The notes beneath the pieces were generated by a model. The model made no database searches and had not been told where the DNA came from. It saw only the letters and a program-made list of their open reading frames with translations. A DNA stretch of 64,000 bases from Erythroxylum novogranatense. Taxonomy: Eukaryota; Streptophyta; Magnoliopsida; Malpighiales; Erythroxylaceae. The position numbers were made by a program, and so were the translations under genes. Position 1 is the stretch's first letter, and each line of letters starts with the position of its first letter. Shown piece after piece: positions 23,402 to 34,826 of this stretch. The stretch covers positions 25,882,809 to 25,946,808 of the forward strand of contig CM057228.1 in the NCBI GenBank assembly GCA_029891385.1, given 5' to 3'.

Positions 23402-24016
23402 CTAGAGCCATCTTATACGTGGTATGAAAATGGGTGCGGTTTTGAAAATCAAGTCGATGGCAAACGCGATTTCCCTCACCGGTAGCAAACTAGGTAAGTC
23501 TTCTGAAAATACATACAGAAATTCCCTCACAATCAAAAAATCTTCTAACTTCCCTTCATTCACATCAGTGTCTAGAACATGTGTCAAGAAGGCTTCACAC
23601 CCCTTCTTCGTCATCCTGTCAGCTAGAAAAGCATAAATATTTCTTTGTGATGGCACTTTCTTGTCCCCTCTAAAAATCACCCTCTCATCATTACCAAGAT
23701 CAAACTCTACCTCTTTAAGGTCACAATCTAATTTTGCATGATATTTTTTCATAACATCCATTCCAAGTATAACATTTAAGCCTTTTAGGTATAGAGGTAG
23801 TAAATCCACTACTAGTCTAGCACCATCAATGAAGAGTTCACAGTTTTTATATACTTGACTGATTACTACATTCCTCCCTAGAGGTGTACTAACAAGCAAA
23901 GGACTATTCAATGGCACTGAATTAACACCATGCAGAAACATACTTGCAAAAACAAAAGAATGCGTGGAGCCAGAACCAATCAACAAATATACTGCAGAGT
24001 TAAATAACTGAGCCAT
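23402..24016 (-). pseudogene. pol: aspartic protease and linker to RT, element B
   Basis: About 205 codons are open. Near residue 12 it reads LLIGSGSTHSF, where retroviral-type proteases have LLIDSGSTHSF. The catalytic aspartate is replaced by glycine, so this copy should be inactive even though the frame is intact. VILGMDVMKKYHAKLDC at about residues 82-98 is the second conserved block of the fold. The C-terminal part (REFLYVFSEDLPSLLPVRE and after) is the conserved linker leading into RT. The protease would process gag-pol in an active relative. Confidence 0.92.
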
Positions 24017-24137
24017 ACCGTGACAACTTCTGGTGCGGCTGGAGCTTCCTCTCTGTTCATAGCAAATACCCTAGCCTGTGCCTAACCCCTTGGCTTTCCT
24101 AGAGGAATAGCCTCCTTCGCCATTGCAGAATTGCCTA
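24017..24137 (-). pseudogene. gag: gag/protease junction of element B, left of element C
   Basis: This short piece continues the gag frame that is open to 32343 on the other side of element C. When C is disregarded the frame runs on without a shift through the target-duplicated bases. The piece reads NSAMAKEAIPLGKPRG, then a TAG stop, then AQARVFAMNREEAPAAPE, the hydrophilic linker typical between the gag zinc knuckle and protease. The stop appears to replace a glutamine codon. Confidence 0.85.
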
Positions 24138-24525
24138 TGTAGCGCCCCCTCACCGTAGGGTACACATCGGGAAACCCGAAGGTCGCTCCGATATGTATCC
24201 CACGATAAAGGTGCACCACTAGAACATTTACATTAAAAATCCACATGGCATCGTAATAAATTAAAACCATAACATAACCCAATATCGGAAACCACTAAAT
24301 TTTAAAATCATAATATCAATCTGATACAATCAATCAATAACCGAATAGACAAGTCTATCAGTCCCCTAAATAAAACCAAAAAGGAAACTGATACAAGCGT
24401 CTATCCTAAGTCATCCCCGAAAGTCCAACCCAGCTGACCGACTTGTGTGCCATCACTCCTTTTGCTAGCACGCTCGCAAGCTAGGAAAAGGCTATCTCCG
24501 GAGCTAGGGGTCTACTCTATCAATC

Positions 24526-25204
24526 CTGAAAAATAGGTTGCAATTTTGGGTGAGTTTGCGAGCTCAGTGAGAAACCATCATCGATGGTTCACTCAAATCA
24601 TGCATTACGCAAATTGCGTACAGCACGGCACAGTAATGTTCAATTGACAGTATTATATAGCAGTTTACAGTAGTTTACAACAGTGTATAGTATCAGTAAC
24701 AATATTATAGTAGCATAGAATAATTTACAGTATCACATCACAATTTACAGTAAATCATGGCATCACACAGTTCAGTAATCATCACACAATTTGGCAATTC
24801 AATCAATCATGTATATAATGCATATGAGACTCTTTCCAGTTATTCAATATTGTGCCCAAGTGCTCATCGGTGTTCGATGGGGACGCGTGTGATTTCTCCC
24901 TCGGGCTAGGGCCAAGATGCTGATGTTAGAGCTCGAGGCTCTTTTCAGTGATAATAGCAACTTGGGTCACATTCCATTATCTGATCATGCATTTATGCAT
25001 GCAATGCAAAGGTCGAGAATTGATGTATGACTATAAAAGCCCAAGATTGTATTTCTCAAGATCATGCGAGAATTCATTCAATCTGAGAGAGGCATACCAT
25101 CCGATCTTGTATATCTCAGTAATCATACAGTTTCACATTTGGCAAGTAGTTCACGTTGAGCATTTAAACAGTCAGAAATTTGAGAAACCAACTAGGTTAC
25201 TCAC
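24526..25204 (-). other. candidate LTR intron, element C 3' LTR
   Basis: The sense donor is GTTACAG|GTGAGTAACC at 25204, and the acceptor is CCTATTTTTCAG|GATTGAT ending at 24526. The length is 679 bp. The exon bases before the donor (GGAAGTTACAG) match those in element A (GGAAGTTCAG). Confidence 0.45.
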
Positions 25205-25759
25205 CTGTAACTTCCGAGCTACTACCTGGAAGTTCCAGCAATGTCCGTGGAATGACGATCCAACGACGCCTCTATAACCGTAAAATACAGTCCCATTACT
25301 AGATGCTCAATTAAACAGTTCAGTAATGCATATGTCTCAGTGAAATTATGTACAATGCATGTTCACGATTTCCGGCGCTAAAACCAAATTTGGACTCTTA
25401 GGCCCAATTCTAACTCTTCGTTCAATTGATCGACAATAATTGATCCAATCCTAAAATTTAGTTCAATTTCCTCAATTCATATTCCCTATAGCAATTTCCT
25501 ATTCATTGGGTTGAGACCTCTATAGAAAATCCCAATTAAAATTCCAATTGTCTCAATTCAATATTTAGGTCACACTATGAACCTTAATTGACTTTAATCT
25601 CTATGAATCAGTACAATTATAATGAAATTCCAACTCTCATAATTATCCTCAATTGTAGACCTCTTTCCCAAGTTCACAATGAATCTGGAATCACCTCAAT
25701 CGGAGGTCTACACTATAAATTATGCCCAAAATACCAAATTTAAACCAATTAGAAATTGC

Positions 25760-25945
25760 TCCTCGCTGCGACCTTGCGGCCTTTCACAAGACATCTGAGT
25801 TGTCGCATGGCGTGAAATTGTTTCGCCATGACGCCTACACGTCGCCTCGCCCATGGCTTGACTTTCTCCGCTTCATGCATGACGTCACGTAGTAGCTTCG
25901 GCATGGCGTGTCTTTTTCAGACGCCGCGACGTGCGGCCAAACTTC
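25760..25945 (-). repeat. GC-rich cassette of element C LTR
   Basis: Iterated CATGGCG and CGCCATG words with GACGTCACG and GCGACG, rich in CpG against an AT-rich background. The 5' LTR counterpart (31225-31460) is longer and heavily rearranged although the surrounding LTR is nearly identical. Confidence 0.6.
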
Positions 25946-26327
25946 TTCTTCCCCAATCGATTTTCCGCCATTTTCTCTTCCTAAACCCACCATTAAACAC
26001 TCCCAACTACTCAAATCAACCATAATAAATACCATAAATGCCATAAAACTATCAATAACAACATTAATGCCATTAAAACTTACCAATCAAAGATCAATCC
26101 ACAAATCTCTCAAAATCACCGTAAACCCTAAAACCTTTCAAAATCCACGATTAACACTCTCCAATCTTCTAAACCTTCATCAACCACAATAAACCAATTA
26201 GCCTTACACAATAAGAGGGAAATCATAAGGAAAAATCAAAGAATCCTCACCAATGAGAGGAATCGATAAACACCGTGGAAGGAGGAGAAGAAATTGCCTT
26301 AGAGAATTTCCAATTTTCAAACCTAGA

Positions 26328-26335
26328 ATTTATAG
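26328..26335 (-). promoter_or_regulatory. TATA-like box of element C LTRs
   Basis: TATAAATT on the minus strand, 500 bp into the LTR. The 5' LTR has it at 31835-31842, also 500 bp in. It is likely the element's promoter core, similar in position to element A's (570 bp). Confidence 0.45.
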
Positions 26336-26834
26336 ACCTAAGTCTCCAAATCACTCCAAATTTCAGTCTCTAAATTTCAGTGGCTCAACATATTTATTTT
26401 CCTAACAGTATAACTCTAATTTTTCCATTGCCATTGGACGATTCTTTCAGCACTATACAGTCATTCGGTCTGTCACTTCAAAATTTCCGGTCCGGGCTTT
26501 ATCTCCCGAATTTTCAAAAAATTTCCTATATGCCACTATAAAATTCCAATCACTCTTAAACTATTCTAAATCAGTCATTCGAGCCCAATAACTCCTAATT
26601 TCTCAATTCCAGTTCACAATTCAGTCAGTTTCAGTTCACGATCCAAATCGATTCATGCTCACAATTGAATACCAAAAAATCATGAATGCATGTACCTATG
26701 AATAAATGCATATGCAATAAGCCTGTTCCTCTATAATTAGAGGCCAGTAACATGATCAATCAATGAATGCAATAAGACCTATCAGTCTGTCCCAAATACA
26801 AAAATACCCTTGCTAACAGTAACGGGATGTTCCA

Positions 26835-28129
26835 ATTCACCCCTCCTAATAAAAATTTCATCCTCGAAATTTCACATACAATTGATCAGGAAGACAGGGA
26901 AATTAATTCGCTCCTTTCTATTCTGATTCTCACTTATTTCCTTAATTATACGCGATTTCTCACATACGGTACCAAAATACATTTATCAGATCTTAACACT
27001 GTTTCTTAATCCAATCCATAAACACTTTGTAGATCAGAATCATCTTTAACTAAAATCAATCATAGTCTTTGACTATGTTCAGGCCCTGTTCACTCTAATA
27101 TAGGGGTTAACGACCTCCTTGATAGATCGACAGTCGCACTCGGTATTACACTAGGTTTAATAGCCTTAACGTCCAAATTAAGATCCTTTGCCATTGCATT
27201 TTCTATTTAATACATTACATTGCACCACTAACTAAATTTTGAAATCCTCACGCATAATCCTTTTCAATTCTTTCGAATTCACTAATATCTCAATCACTTT
27301 ATCAAAGAGCTAAGCCCCAAAACTCTTTAACAATTTCTGAACGTATACAGCATAAAGCTAGTTCCAAAGAACTCCAATTCTCAAATATACACATCCCTTA
27401 CAATCTCGCGCTATTTCAATACCTCTATCATCATTAAGTCTCCCCACGAGCCATGCTCGAAAACTAATCCATCCACAATTAATTGTTCAGCAAAATTCAC
27501 TTTTATGAAACTTTGATACCATGAAATTCCTCAACTAAGCCCACTATTTCTCTTCACTCTCCATATGCAATTTAATATATCCTTAATGATCACAGTCACT
27601 ATCCCGTCTAACTACAATTGAGATATTCTACTTGTCAATAATATAAGAATGTCAGGGACATTGACGTCTCTGGCGACGACAACCTAATACCCCTAATACC
27701 CATTATTTACTTATCATAACTCTTATAATATCTAAATTTTCCCCAAGGAAAAATTCTCTTATGATCTCTCAATTTCTAAATAACATATTCTGCCACAAGT
27801 TCCTTTACACTATTTTCTCCATATTCATCATATCAACTTACTCTCAATGTCACGACTAATTCTCCTTACTGTTCAATAATCCTATTACACAGTCGGATTC
27901 CTCACAATAACATAATGCATACTTTCTCAGTAGCAGATTCTATTTCTTACTCTTGAGTCTGCACTAGAATCAAGACTCCCAGTGATGACTTTCACTCATT
28001 TCAAATTTATTTCCAATTTGTCCTTTCATTACTAAATTCTTCAGTTATAATCATCTGATCGACTCCAGTATCCATTACGTGAGCCAGATGGCCTCACAAC
28101 CTCCCTAGTGAAACAGTCCATAATAGCCC
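26835..28129 (-). other. noncoding internal region of element C, shared with A
   Basis: The stretch begins next to the purine tract (minus TTAGGAGGGGTGAAT) and has stops in all frames. It is collinear with 4770-6925 of element A. Examples are the words CTCAAGAGTAAGA (A: CTCAAGTGTAAGA), GGCAGAATATGTT (A: GTCAGAATATGTT), GTTTCATAAAAGTGAAT (A: GTTTCATAAGAGTGAAT) and AGAAAATGCAATGGC (A: AGAAAATTCAATGGC). C lacks the part of A between about 5925 and 6820. It replaces all of RT to integrase. Confidence 0.75.
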
Positions 28130-28429
28130 TTATGCGCAGTCAATCAGTCCATCCCAAATATCACATCTACCTCCCTATACAGTTGTACTACCTAGAGGTG
28201 TACTCACCTCTAACCTATACTGTAACCTCTCTCTATCCCCATGTAGTCTACATACTAAATGCGGTGCAATGAAAGAATGGGTGGATCCAGGATCCAACAA
28301 TGCATATGCTTCGAAACCAGAAATCAGAAGCATACCCGCAATAAAGATCCGGAAAACAGGCCTCCGCCGAGTCATGGCATAAACCCTAGCCTGAGACTGC
28401 TGTCTGCTACTCAGATCCTCTGACCTCAC
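28130..28429 (-). pseudogene. pol: truncated aspartic protease, element C
   Basis: About 85 codons are open, from MRSEDLSSRQQ through QARVYAMTRRR, the usual linker after gag, to YALLDPGSTHSFIAP. The last holds the catalytic aspartate in the form DPGSTHSF found in many plant Ty3/gypsy proteases. The frame breaks after STPLGSTTV. A decayed second protease block with WDGLIDCA, corresponding to GMDWLIDCA-type sequences, is visible near 28140. Beyond this no pol domain follows, so the element could make at most gag and a partial protease. Confidence 0.85.
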
Positions 28430-28539
28430 TGCTGATCCCTCTGCTCAACCTCGACCTCGGCCTCTCCATCCGGACCCACCACCACGGCTCTGCTGCACCG
28501 TGGTATTGCTACCAGATCTTCCAGTCATAGCAGACTGGG

Positions 28540-29400
28540 CTCCCACAGTCTCTGGGCAGTTCCTTACTAGGTGGTCCATCGAACCACACCTCAAGCAGGC
28601 TCCAGACAGCCATCGACACTCTCCACTGTGCCTCTTGCCACAATGCTCACATAAAGAAACAAACTGCCCTGAACCTCTGGCATTGTCGCCATCACTACCA
28701 GTTTGTACAAAGCTGTCTCTCGCTTATGACCGGTCGTTTAGCCCTCCTGCGGACTCAAGGGCCTACTCGACGCTTGTCAGACTCTCCGCCAAAGATTGCC
28801 TCAGCTATCACTAGTCTCTTAATCTGGACCTCGACCGGCCTCACCATCTGTTGTCTCAAGAATGCTGCTCTATCCTCACTGCTGCAGCCCTCAACTCTAT
28901 GAAATTGCCCATATCGGATCTAGCCAATAGGGTACGGCTCTCCAGATTGAGTCCGCCCTCAAAACGCCGACACCTGTCAGCCTCAGTAGCCACCAATGAA
29001 GAAGCATAAACCACTAACTCGTTGAACCGCACCTCATAGTCGGCCACGGTCAACTGTCCCTTTCTCAGCTCTAGGAACTCTTGTAACTTCATTTTCAGAT
29101 AAATCTTGGGCATGAAGTTGTCCTTGAAAGCCCTCAGAAAGTCATCCCATGTCAGTGTGCAGGGCCTGGTGGTACTACCCGGAACAGTCTTCCACCACTG
29201 ATATGCAGAACCCTGTAGCAGGGAAACCGCGTAGTCAAAACACTCATCTGGGTAGCAGTCCATCTGGTTGAGGACTCTCTTAGTCCTCTCTAGCCATCCC
29301 TCAGCCTCCGCAGGGTCGGTGCTGCCATAGAAGTCAATCGCCTCGCCACGTTAGCTGATCATATCTCCGTTCCCGTCTCACAGGAACTCGAGGAGGTAAC
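28540..29400 (-). pseudogene. gag: gag of element C with intact zinc knuckle (frameshifted)
   Basis: Gag forms the virus-like particle in the cytoplasm and packages RNA. The central piece (29263-28856, 135 codons open) has LQGSAYQWWKTVPG, LTWDDFLRAFKDNFMP and LRKGQLTVADYEVRFNEL, the retrotransposon gag (capsid) block. Just upstream (29264-29345) DFYGSTDPAEAEGWLERT is in frame, but a shift near 29345 separates it from the N terminus. Downstream another shift leads to a zinc-knuckle region at 28542-28651 that reads CEHCGKRHSGECRW and CLRCGSMDHLVRNC, so the C-C-H-C ligands are complete. Of all proteins in the window this gag is closest to intact. Confidence 0.9.
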
Positions 29401-29578
29401 TCCTCTGAATGAGGTGTAGGAGACTACCTACTAGCTCCTACCGATTCCAGGTCAGCTGGTTGTTCCACTCGATCTCCAAGGACGGATGACCTAAAACAGA
29501 CAAGAAATTCCGATCAGTTCTACTATCCTTTCAGTAATTCCAGCTTAATTTCACTAATCCCAAAAGATTCCAAACCAT

Positions 29579-29590
29579 GCTCTGATACCA
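29579..29590 (-). other. primer binding site of element C
   Basis: Minus-strand TGGTATCAGAGC, 5 bp from the 5' LTR end, complementary to initiator-Met tRNA. Confidence 0.93.
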
Positions 29591-29595
29591 CTTAA

Positions 29596-32342
29596 TGTAG
29601 CGCCCCCTCACCGTAGGGTACACATCGGGAAACCCGAAGGTCGCTCCGATATGTATCCCACGATAAAGGTGCACCACCAGAACATTTCCATTAAAAATCC
29701 ACATGGCATCGCAATAAATTAAAACCATAACATAACCCAATATCGGAAACCACTAAATTTTAAAATCATAATATCAATCTGATACAGTCATTCAATAACA
29801 GAATAGACAAGTCTATCAGTCCCCTAAACAAAACCAAAAAGGAAACTGATACAAGTGTCTATCCTAAGTCATCCCCGAAAGTCCAACCCAGCTGACCGAC
29901 TTGTGTACCATCACTCTCTTGCCAGCACGCTCGCACGCCAGGAAAAGGCTATCTCCGGAGCTAGGGGTCTACTCTATCAATCCTGAAAAATAGGTTGCAA
30001 TTTTGGGTGAGTTTGCGAACTCAGTGAGAAACCATCATCGATGGTTCACTCAAATCATGCATTACGCAAATTGCGTACAACACGGCAAAGTAATATTCAA
30101 TTGACAGTATTATATAGCAGTTTACAGTAGTTTACAACAGTGTATAGTATCAGTAACAATATTACAAGAGCATAGAACAGCTTTCTGATGATCACATCAC
30201 AATTTACAAGAATCATGGCATCACACGCTCAAGAATCATCACACAATTTGGCAATTCAATCAATCATGTATATAATGCATATGAGACTCTTTCCGCTTAT
30301 TCAAGATGTGTGCCCAAGTGCTCGGTCGGTGTTCATGGGGGCGCTGTGATTTCTTCCCCTGCTAGGCCGGTCAAGACTGATGTTAGAGCTCGAGGCTCTT
30401 TTCAGTGATAATAGCAACTTGGGTCACATTCCATTATCTGATCATGCATTTATGCATGCAATGCAGTGTCCAGTAATTCAGTGTATGGCTATAAAAGCCC
30501 AGTATTGTATTTCTCAGTATCATGCAGTAATTCAGTCCAGTACAGTAGAGGCATACCATCCGATCTTGTATATCTCAGTAATCATACAGTTTCACATTTG
30601 GCAAGTAGTTCACGTTGAGCATTTAAACAGTCAGAAATTTGAGAAACCAACTAGGTTACTCACCTGTAACTTCCGAGCTACTACCTGAAAGTTCCAGCAA
30701 TGTCCGTGGAATGACGATCCAACGACGCCTTTATAACCGTAAAATACAGTCCCATTACTAGATGCTCAATTAAACAGTTCAGTAATGCATATGTCTCAGT
30801 GAAATTATGTACAATGCATGTTCACGATTTCCGGCGCTAAAACCAATTTTGGACTCTTAGGCCCAATTCTAACTCTTCGCTCAATTGATCGACAATAATT
30901 GATCCAATCCTAAAATTCAGTTCAATTTCCTCAATGCATATTCCCTATAGCAATTTCCTATTCATTGGGTCGAGACCTCTATAGAAAATCCTAATTAAAA
31001 TTCCAATTGTCTCAATTCAATATTTAGGTCACACTATGAACCTTAATTGACTTTAATCTCTATGAATCAGTACAATTATAATGAAATTCCAACTCTCATA
31101 ATTATCCTCAATTGTAGACCTCTTTCCCAAGTTCACAATGAATCTGGAATCACCTCAATCGGAGGTCTACACCATAAATTATGCCCAAAATACCAAATTT
31201 AAACCAATTAGAAATTGCTCCTCGCTGCAACTCAAGCGTCCTTCACACAAGCACATACGGGTTGCTCGTCAGTGTGAGAATTGAATTGCTACATTGTAAC
31301 AACTCTCATCCTTCGCCATGACGCCCACATCGCTCGCCATTGGCAAGCGACTTTCTTCCGCGCATGACGTCACGTAGTAGCTCGCGCATGGCGTCTTTCA
31401 AGATTCTTCGTCATGGCGTGCCCTTTTCAGACGCTGCGACGCGATGCGCCAAACTTCTTCTTCCCAATCGTTTTCCGCCATTTTCTTCCTAAACCCACCA
31501 TTAAACACTCCCAACTACTCAAATCAACCATAATAAATACCATAAATGCCATAAAACTATCAATAACAACATTAATGCCATTAAAACTTACCAATCAAAG
31601 ATCAATCCACAAATCTCTCAAAATCACCGTAAACCCTAAAACCTTTCAAAATCCACGATTAACACTCTCCAATCTTCTCAACCTTCATCAACCACAATAA
31701 ACCAATTAGCCTTACACAATAAGAGGGAAACCATAAGGAAAAATCAAAGAATCCTCACCAATGAGAGGAATCGATAAACACCGTGGAAGGAGGAGAAGAA
31801 ATTGCCTTAGAGAATCTCCAATTTTCAAACCTAGAATTTATAGACCTAAGTCTCCAAATCACTCCAAATTTCAGTTTCTAAATTTCAGTGGCTCAACATA
31901 TTTATTTTCCTAACAGTATAACTCTAATTTTTCCATTGCCATTGGACGATTCTTTCGGCACTATACAGTCATTCGGTCTGTCACTCCAAAATTTCCGGTC
32001 CGGGCTTTATCTCCCGAATTTCCAAAAAATTTCCTATAAGCCACTATAAAATACCAATCACTCTTAAACTATTCTAAATCAGTCATTCGAGCCCAATAAC
32101 TCCAAATTTCTCAATTCCAGTTCACAATTCAGTCAGTTTCAGTTCACGATCCAAATCGATTCATGCTCACAATTGAATACCGGAAAATCATGAATGCATG
32201 TACCTATGAATAAATGCATATGCAATAAGCCTGTTCCTCTATAATTAGAGGCCAGTAACATGATCAATCAATGAATGCAATAAGACCTATCAGTCTGTCC
32301 CAAATACGAAAATACCCTTGCTAACAGTAACGGGATGTTACA
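29596..32342 (-). repeat. element C 5' LTR (2747 bp)
   Basis: Partner of 24138-26834. It has the same order of TATA-like box (31835-31842), cassette (31225-31460), donor match (30663) and acceptor match (29983). The start TGTAACATCCCG is intact here. Confidence 0.94.
29983..30663 (-). other. candidate LTR intron, element C 5' LTR
   Basis: The donor is GTTACAG|GTGAGTAACC at 30663, and the acceptor is CCTATTTTTCAG|GATTGAT ending at 29983. It is 681 bp, within 2 bp of the 3' LTR copy. Confidence 0.45.
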
Positions 32343-32573
32343 GCCTACTTCAGTGACTGGCCTAGTCCCCACTGTTTTAGCCCTTCCCAGAGCTTGCAAC
32401 AGTGACCCTTCTTGCCTCAGTATCTGGAGACAGTCCTTGATCATGTGTCCTTTCTCCCCACATCGAAAATAAACTCCAAGTAATTTAAAGCCGTCACCCT
32501 TGTGAAACTTCCTACAATGCTCACATTGGGGGTTCATATTCTTACTACTCTCCACCCTTCCGGTGCCTCTCAC
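32343..32573 (-). pseudogene. gag: gag zinc-knuckle part of element B, right of element C
   Basis: The frame reads CEHCRKFHKG, then GVYFRCGEKGHMIKDC. The usual knuckle has CFRCG, and here the first cysteine is tyrosine (VYFRCG). An upstream conserved cysteine (GEC in relatives) is also lost (GDG). Nucleic-acid binding by this copy would be impaired. The open frame enters element C's LTR after the target site. Its true continuation is at 24137. Confidence 0.9.
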
Positions 32574-32765
32574 ATTTGAGGCTTGCCCTGAAATTGCTCT
32601 TGCCTGCTTGTTCTTGAAAGGGCCACTACTTCCTACTTCACTCTATTCGTGGTGACTCCTTGAACTCCTCTCGGGCATTGAAACAGTCATTCCCTTCTTT
32701 GAAGACTGCTCCATGTTCTTCGTCTTCCTGCTTACTTTATTTTTTATATTCTTTAATTTTTCAGC

Positions 32766-33089
32766 CTAGAGTGTAGCATCTACCAGTTGCTGGTAGTCAC
32801 AGAGGTTGTGGATCAGGACTTTCTCCTTGATCCCCAAATGAAGTCTTCCCTCAAATTTGCTAGACTTATCCTCCTCATTAGTAACAATGTTGGCCGCATA
32901 TCGAGACATTTGGGTGAACTTCAGTTCATAATCATTCACACTCGTGTCCCTCTGTGTGAGATTCAGGAACTTCATGCCTTCTCTTAGATATAAACCCTTG
33001 AGAATTACTTCCTCCTGAAAGCTTCCAAAAAATCTCTCCATGTTAGTACCGATGGTATCACCTGACTGTGGGGCACTGATTCCCACCAA
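32766..33089 (-). pseudogene. gag: gag capsid part of element B
   Basis: The piece contains NMERFFGSFQEEVILKGLY and FLNLTQRDTSVNDYELKFTQ, then MSRYAANIV. This is the capsid core of Ty3/gypsy gag, where relatives have W-E-RF and FLNLTQG-SV-EYE-KF. It is separated by frame breaks from the N-terminal part (33154-33540) and from the zinc knuckle (32573). Confidence 0.9.
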
Positions 33090-33153
33090 TGGAACGCATC
33101 CCCTGCAGCAAGCTAATTGTATAATCTATCTTCTCTTCTTCAGAGCACTTCAT

Positions 33154-33540
33154 CTAAAGTAGGACTGTCTTGGCCCTCTTTAACCATGCTTCAGCCTCCT
33201 CCAGATTTGTAGTACCATAAAAGTATACAACTCCATACTTGCGGAACTTATCATACTGTCCGCTCCTCTCCACTGGAGCTAGAACCGACACTTGTGACCC
33301 TTGGCCCATGGCATAAGTGAAAACCTGGGCAAAGGCTTGAGAGAATTGTAGATCCATGGGATTTGCTTGAGGCATAGGAGGAGGCAGTGGAGGCACATCA
33401 TGTTGCACACTAGGTGCCTCAGAATCTAGAGCAGAATGTGTCCCTATATCTTGTGGGACATAGGGTTCATCTGTGCTCCCTTGTAGAGAGCGAGATTGAG
33501 TTGTAGCTCCTCGAATTCTTTTTTGAGGCGACATAATCAC
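33154..33540 (-). pseudogene. gag: gag N-terminal part of element B
   Basis: 128 codons are open from an ATG at 33540, about 250 bp after the primer site, which is a plausible natural start. The first ~85 residues are low in conservation and rich in P and Q (VPPLPPPMPQANPM), as is usual for gag N termini. The end, KFRKYGVVYFYGTTNLEEAE followed by AWLKRA, matches the family block FRKYxPxxFxGTTDPxxAExWL. The frame is lost after KRAKTVLL. Confidence 0.9.
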
Positions 33541-33793
33541 TCCTTCAATATAAAACCATTGAAAAACTTTAGTTCATGTTTCATGTAAAAACAACTTCAA
33601 ATCATGTAAAACAATTTAAATCATATGCAAAATTTCAAATCAAGTGAAATAATACAAAAATGCATGTTGTTCATTTAAAGCAATGCATGTGATTCATTCA
33701 AAACAATGCATGTTCATTTTGTAGTTCAAAACTACCCATTTCATACCTAGGGTACTCCTAAACCTAGTCCTGCACCTGGACTTCAACTTAGTC

Positions 33794-33805
33794 TCTCTGA
33801 TACCA
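33794..33805 (-). other. primer binding site of element B
   Basis: Minus-strand TGGTATCAGAGA, 4 bp from the 5' LTR. It is one mismatch (last base) from the 12-base initiator-Met site seen in A, C and D. Confidence 0.88.
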
Positions 33806-33930
33806 AAAGTGTTGGGGACCCCGCCCTTGTGAGTCACATGCCCGACATCCTACGTGACATCTAGATGTGCATCCTACAAGGGTGGCGTGCCCACACCAGT
33901 CAAACATAAAAAACGAACTCATTGCACCTA

Positions 33931-34826
33931 CTTCCAAACAGATTTTGAGAAACTATAAACTAAAATTTCAAACTGAATTCTTCTGAACATTTGTTCCCCA
34001 TTGTCTTAAGTTTCTAATGACACCAAAATCATTCAATTTGGAGCAAAAATCTAAAAGTTATAGCCCAAACATTTTCGGACTGTTCTTAGAATAAACCAGC
34101 ACACTATTCTCAAATTCCGTCATGAAATTGAAAGTTTTAGAAACTAAATTAAAATTTGATTCCTTCAGATAATTTGTGGCCCTATGTATTTAGTTTATTT
34201 AGGGACAAGAATCATAACATTTGAAGCTCTACAGGTCAAGATATCACCAAAATACTGAAGCATGTTCAGTAAAAATATCCAACTCATATTCTTCCTAACG
34301 ATCCCCTCACTTTGATTCAACCAAACTTTTTCAACTTAATACCAAAACTATAAATTTTTGTGGAGAGATAGAGGAATACTTCCAAACAAATTTTGGGAAA
34401 CTATAAACTAGAATTTGCAACTGACTTCTTCTGAACATTTGTTCCCCATTGTCTTAAGTTTCTAATGACACCAAAATCATTCAATTTGGAGCAAAAATCT
34501 AAAAGTTATAGTCTAAACATTTTCGGACTGTTCTTAGAATAAACCAGCACACTATTCTCAAATTCCGTCCTAAAATTGAAAGTCTTAGAAACTAAATTAA
34601 AATTTTATTCCTTCAGATAATTTGTGGCTCTATGTCTCTAGTTTATTTAGGGACAAGAATCATCACATTTGAAGCTCTACAGGTCAAGATATCCCCAAAA
34701 TACTGAAGTATGTTCAGTAAAAATATCCAACTCATATTCTTCCTAACGATCCCCTCACTTTGATTCAACCAAACTTTTTCAACTTAATACCAAAACTATA
34801 AATTTTTTTGGAGAGATAGAGGAATG
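33931..34826 (-). repeat. 448-bp tandem duplication in element B 5' LTR
   Basis: Units 33931-34378 and 34379-34826 both start CTTCCAAACA and end GAGAGATAGAGGAAT. They are nearly identical. The 3' LTR has a single copy (from 18141). Since the two LTRs are the same at insertion, the duplication came after insertion, or the element was reactivated from a chimeric template. Confidence 0.85.

Larger units (their letters stand above)
24138..26834 (-). repeat. element C 3' LTR (2697 bp)
   Basis: Very similar to 29596-32342 over most of its length, but with clustered short mismatches at 24660-25085 and 25760-25945. In sense order: TATA-like box at 26328-26335, GC-rich cassette at 25760-25945, donor match at 25204, hairpin AACCATCGATGATGGTT near 24571-24587, and acceptor match at 24526. 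Confidence 0.93.
24138..32342 (-). mobile_element. element C: gag-only Ty3/gypsy element nested in element B gag
   Basis: LTRs at 24138-26834 (3') and 29596-32342 (5') start TGTAACATCCCG (the 3' copy is mutated to TGGAAC) and end GGGGCGCTACA in element sense. A perfect TSD GCCTA lies at 24133-24137 and 32343-32347, and the flanks rejoin in the reading frame of B's gag. The 2.76-kb internal region holds a primer site, gag with zinc knuckle and part of a protease. After that it has only a noncoding stretch shared with element A. RT, RNase H, integrase and chromodomain are absent. The LTR family is related to A's (same donor, hairpin and end motifs). Confidence 0.95.

Noticed and set aside
24082..24282. 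Minus open frame spanning 24138 as a gene
   Set aside because: It is a chimera reading from element C's LTR into B's gag. The same LTR part appears at 29531-29740.
25908..26192. 94-codon open frame repeated at 31413-31700 as a conserved gene
   Set aside because: Both copies are the two LTRs of element C, so repetition comes from the LTR pair. The frame is antisense to the element and lacks a domain.
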